Origin: CAVQBP01 sp963782475
GTDB lineage: Bacteria; Bacteroidota; Ignavibacteria; Ignavibacteriales; Ignavibacteriaceae
NCBI GenBank assembly: GCA_963782475.1
Contig: CAWAJW010000008.1
Location: 248,001-312,000, forward strand
Direction of reading: 5' to 3'
Length of the DNA stretch: 64,000 bases
The notes under the pieces are model-generated. The model made no database searches. It saw only the letters and a program-made list of their open reading frames with translations, and was not told where the DNA came from. Made by a program: the position numbers and the translations under genes. Numbering within the stretch: position 1 is the first letter of the stretch; each line of letters opens with the position of its first letter. This document shows, one piece after another, positions 19,392-26,718 of this stretch.

Positions 19392-19886
19392 TTATTCGAT
19401 GTATATATATTTTTTGATTTTATTAAATTTTGAAGTTCCAATTCCTTTTACATCAAGAATATCTTCGAGCTTCTTAAATCTAGTGATTTTTTGCCTTAAA
19501 TCAACAATGCTTCCCGCAGTCTTTTCACCAATCCCGGGAAGTTTTACTAAATCTTCTATGGAAGCTTTATTGATATTGATACTTTTTTCAGGCGGAACTT
19601 CTTTTATACTATTTTTAAAATTCGTTGTGTTAAAATCTAAAACTTCCTGCTTATAGTCAACAACTTGTTTATCTATTTCTGCATTCCTGATTGAACTATC
19701 GGGGACTTTTACAGACTCAAAAATACTATCCTGGTATGAATAATCATAAATTTTTGATTCGGAAACACTATTTTGAAAGAATAAATATTTTGCTCCAAGA
19801 CCTATTATGAATACTATAATAAGAAATAAAACGACTTTTATTTCAGTCTGGGTAAATCCTATTTTCTCAGAAAAATTTTTAAGCAT
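19392..19886 (-). CDS. ComEA-like helix-hairpin-helix protein
   Basis: The 164-residue protein has an N-terminal membrane anchor (VVLFLIIVFIIGLGAKYLFF, about residues 19-38), a low-complexity linker and a C-terminal double helix-hairpin-helix: INKASIEDLVKLPGIGEKTAGSIV then FKKLEDILDVKGIGTSKFNKIK. In the family this domain binds DNA without sequence choice; ComEA holds incoming DNA in the periplasm during transformation. With the PilM-like and pilin-like genes next door it suggests a competence or pilus cluster. The start at 19886 gives MLKNFSEKIGFTQTEIK. Confidence 0.82.
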   Translation of the reverse strand: MLKNFSEKIGFTQTEIKVVLFLIIVFIIGLGAKYLFFQNSVSESKIYDYSYQDSIFESVKVPDSSIRNAEIDKQVVDYKQEVLDFNTTNFKNSIKEVPPEKSININKASIEDLVKLPGIGEKTAGSIVDLRQKITRFKKLEDILDVKGIGTSKFNKIKKYIYIE

Positions 19887-19978
19887 TTATAAAAGATAAT
19901 CTCAAAATCAAGTAATTCGAGATTCTCTTAAAAAAATTTTAAATAAGTATCTAAAAAGAATACTGAATGATTTGAATA

Positions 19979-21124
19979 TTACAAACCAAATTTACTAAAA
20001 AATTTTTTCCCCTGGTTAGTGCCATCATTAAAATTCGGCATACCTGAAAGCTCCTTTAAAAGCTCTTTCTCCTTGGAATTTAATTTTTTAGGCACTTCTA
20101 CGTTAATTCTAACAATTTGATCACCAGTGCCGGCATGATTAAGATGCTTAATTCCTTTATTCCTCATCTTCAGCAATTTGCCGGGTTGGGTTCCGGGTTC
20201 AATTTTTATAACAGCTTTTCCGCTTAAAGTCGGGATTTCAACCTCTGCTCCTAGCGCTGCATCAGGAAAGTTAACATGCAGATCAAAAACTATATCATCT
20301 CCTTCCCTTATAAAATATTCATGAGGAGCTTCCTGGAAAATTACAATTACATCTCCTGAAGGACCGCCTCGTTTCCCTACATTTCCTTCTCCTCTTAAAG
20401 TCATATAACTTCCTTCATGAACACCCGAAGGAACATTTATATTTAAAAAACTTTCATCCTGAATTCTTCCGTCTCCAAAACATTTTTTACATGGATTATC
20501 GACAACAGTTCCTTCACCGTTGCAATTATTACAGGTAGTAATATTCACAAATTGTCCGAATACGGAACGTGAAATAGTTTTAACTTCACCGGTTCCCTGG
20601 CAAACCGGGCAGCTTTTTGTAGAAGTTCCCGCCTCTGCACCGCTGCCGCTGCATTCATCACATATAACCTGTTTCTTTATTTTTATTTTTTTTGATGTTC
20701 CTTCTGCGATTTCTTCAAGAGTTAGCTTTAAAGTAATTTTAAGATCTGAACCCGGAGTACCTCTTCCGCCGCGGGATCTTCCTCTTCTCTGACCGCCGCC
20801 GAAAAAATCATCAAATATTGAAGCACCCCCGAAAATATCAGAGAAATGTGAAAATATATCGTTAATATCGGAAAATCCTTGCGAGCCGAAACCGCTTCCT
20901 CTTACACCTTCATGCCCGAACCTGTCATACCTGGCTTTCTTATCATCATCACTTAGAATTTCGTAAGCTTCTGCAGCCTCTTTAAATTTCTCTTCCGCTT
21001 CTTTATTATCCGGGTTTCTATCCGGATGATACTGCATTGCCAGTTTCCTGTATGCTTTTTTCAAATCATCCTTAGTAGCATTTCTATCTAGACCAAGAAT
21101 TTCGTAATAATCTCTTTTTGCCAT
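19979..21124 (-). CDS. dnaJ: Chaperone protein DnaJ
   Basis: The DnaK co-chaperone (Hsp40) stimulates DnaK ATPase and delivers substrates. The 381-residue protein has the J domain with HPD at about 33-35, a Gly/Phe-rich part (GFGSQGFSDINDIF...GGASIFDDFFGGG), four CxxCxGxG zinc repeats (CDECSGSG, CPVCQGTG, CNNCNGEG, CKKCFGDG), and the two substrate-binding beta domains with PSGVHEGSYMTLRGEG. It is intact, unlike its neighbours. It lies 11 bp after grpE in the order hrcA-grpE-dnaJ; no dnaK is next to it in this window. Confidence 0.97.
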   Translation of the reverse strand: MAKRDYYEILGLDRNATKDDLKKAYRKLAMQYHPDRNPDNKEAEEKFKEAAEAYEILSDDDKKARYDRFGHEGVRGSGFGSQGFSDINDIFSHFSDIFGGASIFDDFFGGGQRRGRSRGGRGTPGSDLKITLKLTLEEIAEGTSKKIKIKKQVICDECSGSGAEAGTSTKSCPVCQGTGEVKTISRSVFGQFVNITTCNNCNGEGTVVDNPCKKCFGDGRIQDESFLNINVPSGVHEGSYMTLRGEGNVGKRGGPSGDVIVIFQEAPHEYFIREGDDIVFDLHVNFPDAALGAEVEIPTLSGKAVIKIEPGTQPGKLLKMRNKGIKHLNHAGTGDQIVRINVEVPKKLNSKEKELLKELSGMPNFNDGTNQGKKFFSKFGL

Positions 21125-21135
21125 ATTTCCTTTAT

Positions 21136-21776
21136 TTATTTATTCGAATTATCGTTTCTTTCATCTGAATTAGGAGTTGATTCCTCATCAAGGTCTTCAC
21201 TGACAATGACTTTCGAATGACGAATTACTTTATCTTTATACATGTAGCCCTTTCTCAATTTCATCCAAAACAGTATGCGGTTCAACATCATCGGCTTTCC
21301 TTTGCAATAAAGCTTCATGGTATTCAACATTAAAAGGATTTCCGACCGCTTCGATCTTTTCTACTCCTTGTTCAGAAAGAATTTTCATTAACTTATTATA
21401 AATTAATGTAACACCTTTTTTTATGGAATCAATATCTTTTGCAGAATCCATATGCTCAATAGATCTTTCAAAATCATCAACAACCGGGAGAAGCTTAACA
21501 ATAAAAGATTCCGCAGAATATTTTAAAAGATTAAGCTGGTCATTTTCCGTTCTTCTTTTGTAATTTTCAAATTCAGCCGCCTTTCTTAATAATTTATCCT
21601 TTAAATCCGCAATCTCATTCTCAAGCTGTCCTATTTTAATAAGAATTTCTTCATCTTTTTCCAATAGATTTCTATCAGAATTTTCCCCTGTTTCTCTTTT
21701 CAATATCTTCCGGCTGGCTGGCATCATCCGGCTGATTTTCAGGTTCATTATTTTTTTTATCCTTATTTTTAAGCAT
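21136..21776 (-). CDS. grpE: Nucleotide exchange factor GrpE, two frameshifts
   Basis: GrpE releases ADP from DnaK. The best start is ATG 21776, with AAGGAG seven bases before it; it opens MLKNKDKKNNEPENQPDD. The frame must change near 21695-21712 to reach the long coiled coil (LENEIADLKDKLLRKAAEF, then ENYKRRTENDQ). It changes again at the CCC run 21248-21250, because the family ending continues EIEKGYMYKDKVIRHSKV in the other frame. Each repair removes one base, giving about 212 residues. All expected GrpE landmarks (FENYKRR, PVVDDFERS, FNVEYHEAL, GY-KVIRHSKV) are present, so an essential gene is probably intact in the organism. Confidence 0.85.
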
Positions 21777-21798
21777 AGTTATCTCCTTAATTAGAATT

Positions 21799-22836
21799 TC
21801 ATTTAAGAATCTCGGTAATCATTTTTGCCATATAATCAACTATAGCAACTATTTTCGGGATATTCCATCCTTTTAGGACCAATAACTCCAAGTGTTCCGG
21901 AAATATCGCCAAGCTGATATTCTTTGGTAACTAAACTGTATTCGTCCAATTTTTTATTTTCATTTTCAGAACCAATTGAAATAAAAACCTGGCCGTCAAT
22001 CTTTTCATACTTATCTAAAATATGAATAATTATATCTTTGTCTTCAATTAATTCAATTACGCTTTGGAAATTTTCAGGGCTTTCAAATTCCGGCTGCTTA
22101 ATTACATTTTTGGCGCCGGTAATAACAAGATTATCCTTTTTTCTAACATCTTTAAAAATTTTATCCAGCGAATCTATGAATAGCCTTATTATCGGTTTAT
22201 GATCTTCCTCAATATCTTTTAATCTTTCGGTAAAAGAAGCGCGTATTTCAGTAAATGTCAGTCCGCTTAATTTTTCATTTAATAATCTCTGAACAGAATC
22301 GATCTGATCCGGATTAATTTCCGAAGTTAATTCTAATGTTATAGTTTTTACAAGCCCTGCTTTTATACTGATAACAACTAAAATACGTGTTGATGTTAAG
22401 CTTATAATCTGTAATTTCTCTAAAGTTCCCGTATCAAGCTTCGGGTATGAAACACAGGCCAGCTGTTTTGTAATGCTGCTTAAAAGAACCGAAGTAATTC
22501 TTAACAGCTCGTCTGTTTCAAGCATATTAGCTTCTAATCCCTTATTTATAAATCCTTTTTCGGAATTTCGAAGCTCCTGGATATCCATTAAAGTATCTAC
22601 ATAAAAACGGTAACCTTTGTCGGTTGGGATTCTTCCTGCGGAGGTATGAGGATGATCTAATATACCCCGATTCCTCCAGATCGGACATAATATTTCTTAT
22701 AGTTGCAGGGGAAACACCAATGATCATAACGCCTGGCAATATTCCTGGAACCGACCGGTGAAGCAGTTAAAATAAACTGCTGGATGACATACCGGAGTAT
22801 ATTTTTTTCTCTTTCATTCAGCTCTTCATGCTGCAT
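21799..22836 (-). CDS. hrcA: Heat-inducible transcription repressor HrcA, three frameshifts
   Basis: HrcA represses class I heat-shock operons. ATG 22836 starts MQHEELNEREKNILRYVI. The winged helix continues QQFILTASPVGSRNIARRYD, then shifts to IGVSPATIRNIMSDLEESGYI and, after another shift, HPHTSAGRIPTDKGYRFYVDTLMDIQEL. The body is open to 21860. A last shift there gives IGPKRMEYPKIVAIVDYMAKMI and a stop at 21799-21801. Removing one base near 22722, 22660 and 21856 gives about 345 residues, the normal length. hrcA-grpE-dnaJ is a usual operon. I looked upstream for the CIRCE operator (TTAGCACTC-N9-GAGTGCTAA) and did not see it. Confidence 0.83.
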
Positions 22837-23137
22837 AATTATTTTATCTCAACTTCAGTCAATTTTACAAATATATCAAAATTAATGGAATTTTTGAATA
22901 ATTAAATGAGTGTGTTGTTTATTTGCCTCAAAAATTGTTCCGCTAAAAAAGTTCTAATTTTTCTTCTTAATTTAATGTTTCTTGGTGATTAATACTCAAA
23001 AATGAAAATAACTGTTTCTAATATCTCAGGTTTCCTTTACATAAACTTAATGTTTTAGTAACAATCTCTTAATTTTCACCCTGGATTTTATATATATATT
23101 TACCTACAATTAAAAATAAAAGTAAGGAGATCGTTAG
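22837..23137. other. Intergenic region upstream of hrcA
   Basis: This AT-rich spacer lies between divergent hrcA and the small gene at 23138. It should contain both promoters. No CIRCE operator, hairpin or open frame stands out. Confidence 0.4.
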
Positions 23138-23356
23138 ATGTCAAAAACATTTTTTGGTGGCGCGGGAAAATACGAAATTTATAATGACAGCTGTATAATT
23201 CAACAAAAATTTAATGAAAATAAAGAATTAATTAACAAATATAAAATATTTAATAATGTTGAATTAATACCGAACCTTGTCGATAAAGTTTCTATACAAA
23301 GGATTATTGATTATGAGTTTAGAAACGAAAAAAGAATCAATATTGCCAACGCTTAA
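23138..23356 (+). CDS. Small hypothetical protein (72 residues)
   Basis: ATG 23138 has a clear ribosome site (AAGGAG, about nine bases upstream). The product begins SKTFFGGAGKYEIYNDSCII and is charged, with no signal peptide or membrane segment. It is not recognised as any family. The good ribosome site and its own promoter-sized upstream gap are the reason to keep it. It converges with the SHOCT gene, leaving 3 bp between the two stops. Confidence 0.5.
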   Translation: MSKTFFGGAGKYEIYNDSCIIQQKFNENKELINKYKIFNNVELIPNLVDKVSIQRIIDYEFRNEKRINIANA

Positions 23357-23359
23357 TAT

Positions 23360-23596
23360 TTAACCGATAATATCTTTCTTCATCTCTTCAAACTGCTCTT
23401 TATTTATCTCACCTTTTGCATATCTTCTTTTTAGAATATCCAAGGGACTATCCTGCATAGGCGGAGACGGCGGAAAATGAATCTGCCTGTTTTTGTTTCC
23501 CTGGTTAATTACAAGGTAGATTATCAAACCGATTATAGCTACCCAAAAAATCCATCCGAACCAGAGCCCTCCTCCCCAAAACCAATTGTGAAACAT
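23360..23596 (-). CDS. SHOCT-domain small membrane protein
   Basis: The start is ATG 23596 (AAAGGAG upstream); the longer frame from TTG 23641 lacks a ribosome site. The 78-residue product has a Trp/Gly-rich N-terminal membrane helix (FWGGGLWFGWIFWVAIIGLI) and a C-terminal SHOCT motif, LDILKRRYAKGEINKEQFEE. SHOCT domains are short helical tails found on many membrane proteins and are thought to aid oligomerisation. No specific role can be given. Confidence 0.8.
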   Translation of the reverse strand: MFHNWFWGGGLWFGWIFWVAIIGLIIYLVINQGNKNRQIHFPPSPPMQDSPLDILKRRYAKGEINKEQFEEMKKDIIG

Positions 23597-23747
23597 TTTA
23601 AATTCTCCTTTGGAATTTATTATACAGGTATAAGTTAACAAATTTCTATAAATATGATGAACCGGCTATCAATTTATTTTAACAATTATCAAATATTTTA
23701 GTAATTATCTGCTTTGTGTGATTTATTTGACCGGTATTTTGTTAAAA

Positions 23748-24773
23748 CTATTCGTTTGCTTTCACTACAACTTTACCGGTTGTCTTTCCTGATTTTAAGG
23801 TTCTTACAGCTTCAGGTAAATCCTTAAAAGAAAAAGTATGATTTATTAATGGTTTGGGAAGATTCAAGCTTATAACTTCATCAAGCAGTTTTCTTAGATA
23901 TTCTCCGCGCTCATATATCCAGATTAAATTGAAAGCCATTACAGCCCTGTTTTGTTCGATCATTCTTAAAGGATCTACTTTTGGCCTGGTAAAATACTTA
24001 TAAGCAAGTTTGAATAAATTGGAGGCAGAATTGCCGGTTGAATAAGCACCTGCTCCGTAAACAATAATTCTGCCTGTATGGGTTAAAAGGTCAAATGAAG
24101 TTTTAAATACTTTACTTCCCACCGCATCAAGCACAATATTCAGCGGACGATTCCCCAATGCTTCCCGGATATTTCTTTTAAGATTTTTATCTCTTACAAT
24201 TATCCTGTCATAACCTTCTGATTTTAATAATTCAGCTTTGGATTTATTACCGATCGTTCCTATTGTAAAAGCTGAAAATTTTTTCGCAATCCTGTTTGCA
24301 TTTAAACCGACTCCTCCGGCTGCACTGTGAATTAAAACAGTTTTATTCTGATTTATTTCTCCTAAAACTACAAGAGCATAGTAAGCAGTTAAAGATTGTA
24401 CTATAAATGAAGCACCTTCTTCAAATGTCCAATCATTAGGTAATTTCAGCAAATATGACTGATTTATATTTAAATGAGAAACATATCCGCCGAATTTTGT
24501 TGCTCCATATACTCTATCTCCAGTAGAAAACTCTTCTACATTTTTTCCTTTATTAATTATTGTGCCTGAAAATTCCAATCCGGGAATTAAATTGGATTTG
24601 GGTGCGGCTTTGTAAAGACCCAGGATTGAAAATATATCAGCAAAATTTAATCCTATTGATTTTACTTCCACGGTTACTTCATCTTCTCCCGGATCTGGTA
24701 AAGCTGCTTCCAATAGTTTCATATTGTTGATTGAACCGGCATGTTTTAGAAAATAGATTTGTCTGATCATCAT
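23748..24773 (-). CDS. Quinone-oxidoreductase-like MDR family protein
   Basis: The 341-residue medium-chain dehydrogenase/reductase has an N-terminal GroES-like domain (IGLNFADIFSILGLY, PGLEFSGTI, GDRVYG) and a Rossmann domain with the cofactor loop HSAAGGVGLNANRIAKKF. The catalytic-zinc and structural-zinc cysteines of alcohol dehydrogenases are absent, so it belongs with the zinc-independent NADPH quinone reductase/VAT-1 branch. The likely reaction is reduction of a quinone or enone with NADPH; the substrate is unknown. Two adjacent ATGs (24773 and 24770) are possible. Single gene. Confidence 0.85.
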   Translation of the reverse strand: MMIRQIYFLKHAGSINNMKLLEAALPDPGEDEVTVEVKSIGLNFADIFSILGLYKAAPKSNLIPGLEFSGTIINKGKNVEEFSTGDRVYGATKFGGYVSHLNINQSYLLKLPNDWTFEEGASFIVQSLTAYYALVVLGEINQNKTVLIHSAAGGVGLNANRIAKKFSAFTIGTIGNKSKAELLKSEGYDRIIVRDKNLKRNIREALGNRPLNIVLDAVGSKVFKTSFDLLTHTGRIIVYGAGAYSTGNSASNLFKLAYKYFTRPKVDPLRMIEQNRAVMAFNLIWIYERGEYLRKLLDEVISLNLPKPLINHTFSFKDLPEAVRTLKSGKTTGKVVVKANE

Positions 24774-25249
24774 TACATTACTTTAGTTAGATATAAAGGA
24801 AATTCGAATTTACTATAAGGATGCAGGGCTTTGCATGGATGCATCTCCTTGAAATTGCAATTGAACTTCGTACAGAACCGCTCAGCATTTTCTTTGAATG
24901 GATGAATGGCAGCAAGCCTTAGCCTTGTTTTTTGTAACCCCTATATTTTTCACCTTATATTTGATTAATAATAGTTACAAAAATATTAAAATTTTAAGAG
25001 AAAAATTAAATACTATGTAATTTCTCATAAAACGACAAAGTGAACAGTTGCCAGACGTATTGTGCTAAAAACAACAAGATGGGGTGAACCCCTTTTGAGT
25101 CAATAACTGAATCCGGGCACGTAAACCAAAATCTAAACATGTCTCTGCAGCTTTTTTCAATCTTTTTTTACCGCTTAATTTTTAGTTGAAACATCATAGC
25201 TTACAATTACTGTATTCTCCCGGAATGATTTTTAAATACATTTAATTAC

Positions 25250-25318
25250 CATCCCTAAAGGGATTCAAGAATTTATTTTAAATTTTTAGCTATAATAATT
25301 ATCGTCCCTAAAGGGACT
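25250..25318. repeat. Paired CCCTAAAGGG palindrome element
   Basis: Two perfect palindromes, ATCCCTAAAGGGAT and GTCCCTAAAGGGAC, are separated by about 40 bp ending AGCTATAATAATTATC. The same arrangement, with nearly the same spacer end, occurs at least four times near 62.3-63.3 kb, so this is a dispersed repeat family. Further single palindromes of the family occur at 25391-25403 (ATCCCTTTAGGGAT) and 25445-25457. Confidence 0.75.
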
Positions 25319-25627
25319 ATTTTTATTACTGCTCAATACATTTTTAATGAAACGGCTTTTTCATCATTCTTACTGGGAAGTAGCATCCAAATCCCTTTAG
25401 GGATAAAATAATTATAAAAAATATTAACATCTTAAATAAACATAATCCCTTTGGGATGATATATGTCTCGCCCTAAGTTATAGGAACGCCTATGGGTAAC
25501 TCCGGCATAGTAATTTTTCAACTAATTAAATATTTTTATCATATGCACCAAAAATGAAAATTTCTATCTTTCTATCATTTCAATTAATATAGATTCTGTT
25601 TCATTATTACCTCTGGTTTCATTATAT

Positions 25628-25669
25628 TCTGAATGCACTCTGAATATACTCTGAATCCACTCTGATTGC
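25628..25669. repeat. 11-bp tandem repeat, four units
   Basis: The unit TCTGAATNNAC occurs three times in full (starts 25628, 25639, 25650) and a fourth time in part from 25661. It lies 80 bp before the DUF6266-like start codon. The 11-bp spacing is close to one helix turn, so a role as a series of binding sites is conceivable but unproven. Confidence 0.5.
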
Positions 25670-25750
25670 TCATATATTCCGGTGTACCCGGTATTTAACC
25701 GGTCTTCTGCATTACATTTATCATATATAATAATTTGAAAGGGGGGAAGT

Positions 25751-26461
25751 ATGGTTAGAATAAAAGATACTTCTATATTAGGAAAACCCTCCGGTAAGAT
25801 GAAAAATGTTGTTTACAGGGTAATGAACGGACAGCCTTTTGCTTCTAATAGACCGGTAAAGTACAACGCAAGTAAAAGCAAAGCTGCTGTTTATCAAAGA
25901 TCAAAATTTGCCGTTTCTATTGAATTTGCAAAATATGTAAACTCTATCCAGGTTCTATCAAATATTTGGAAAAACGCAAATATAGCTGGGACTACTTCTT
26001 TTAATCGAATAGTCAAATTCAATTTAAATAATGTTAATGATAGATCGCCGACCGGCAATAATATAATTACGCCTGCGAACTATGAAAAAAACCTGTTAAA
26101 ATTCCCGTTTAATGATTTACTCTTTTATGCTGATAAAAAGATGATAAAGCTTCCATTAATAAGAGTTAATGATGAGACTATCTATAACTATGAGTATGAT
26201 CTGGTATTTATGTTTATGTTTTATCAGCCGGTAAATAAGAAAGAAAAATTCTTTTTGCTTGATTACATGGAAGAGCATTTTAATTTAATAAAAGATCTTA
26301 AAGAAATTAATATCAATCCTGATTTAACATTGCTCAAGAAAGCTTCAAAATATAATAACCTGGTTATCTATTTCTCAGCATCGAGATTTGTAGACGGGAA
26401 ATTAAAATATATTTGGTCTAAACCTTTTTCAAAAGAATTTTCGCTGGGAAAGATAATCTAA
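25751..26461 (+). CDS. DUF6266-like protein of unknown function
   Basis: The 236-residue protein begins MVRIKDTSILGKPSGKMKNVVYRVMNGQPF, then RPVKY and a stretch with YQRSKFAVSIEFAKYVNSI. This resembles an N-terminal pattern (ILGxxSGKxGNVV...RxxP) I associate with DUF6266 proteins of Bacteroidota, whose function is unknown; the match is from memory. The C-terminal half is beta-rich with acidic patches. GGGGGGAAGT precedes the ATG. It is monocistronic and followed at once by a strongly folded sequence that may be an RNA. No phage or transposon gene adjoins it. Confidence 0.6.
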   Translation: MVRIKDTSILGKPSGKMKNVVYRVMNGQPFASNRPVKYNASKSKAAVYQRSKFAVSIEFAKYVNSIQVLSNIWKNANIAGTTSFNRIVKFNLNNVNDRSPTGNNIITPANYEKNLLKFPFNDLLFYADKKMIKLPLIRVNDETIYNYEYDLVFMFMFYQPVNKKEKFFLLDYMEEHFNLIKDLKEININPDLTLLKKASKYNNLVIYFSASRFVDGKLKYIWSKPFSKEFSLGKII

Positions 26462-26492
26462 TTAATAATAGCAGTATGGTTAAATTAAATAT

Positions 26493-26623
26493 AAAAAACG
26501 GGGTCATGCCAGCAATGAGTTCAGGGCGCTTCTGATAACAGAATTACTGCCTGTAAGGCAAGTCCTGACGCCTCGGTACAAAGACTCTACCCGATACTTG
26601 GACAGGCGGTCATAACCCCGTTT
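26493..26623 (+). ncRNA. Candidate structured RNA, multibranched fold
   Basis: A 9-bp closing helix, AAACGGGGT (26496-26504) with ACCCCGTTT (26615-26623), encloses several hairpins: TCAGG/CCTGA (26521-26525, 26564-26568) containing TTCTG-ATAA-CAGAA (26530-26543) and TGCCT-GTA-AGGCA (26548-26560), then GGTA/TACC (26575-26578, 26588-26591). The region is clearly richer in G+C than its surroundings and contains no gene. It is 31 bp after the DUF6266-like stop. No riboswitch, tmRNA, RNase P or ribozyme signature was recognised. It could also be an elaborate terminator or a repeat element read in either direction; the strand is a guess. Confidence 0.45.
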
Positions 26624-26718
26624 AAGAATCAAAAGAAATCTATAATAAATTCTTTTAAAATCAAATTACACTAAGTGAGGCTCACGCGACAACTGCCGGA
26701 TGAGGTTCACATAAAAAT

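Larger units (their letters stand above)
24774..25750. other. 977-bp repeat-bearing intergenic region
   Basis: No convincing gene is present. Seen here: an imperfect inverted repeat around GATGCA/TGCATC (24822-24852), a tight palindrome GGGGTGAACCCC (25081-25092), the palindromic element at 25250-25318, single palindromes at 25391-25403 and 25445-25457, and an 11-bp tandem repeat at 25628-25669. The last 80 bp should carry the promoter of the gene at 25751. Confidence 0.6.

Noticed and set aside
26493..26623. Integron attC site
   Set aside because: The conserved GTTRRRY and RYYYAAC end motifs are not in the right places, and there is no integrase or cassette series.
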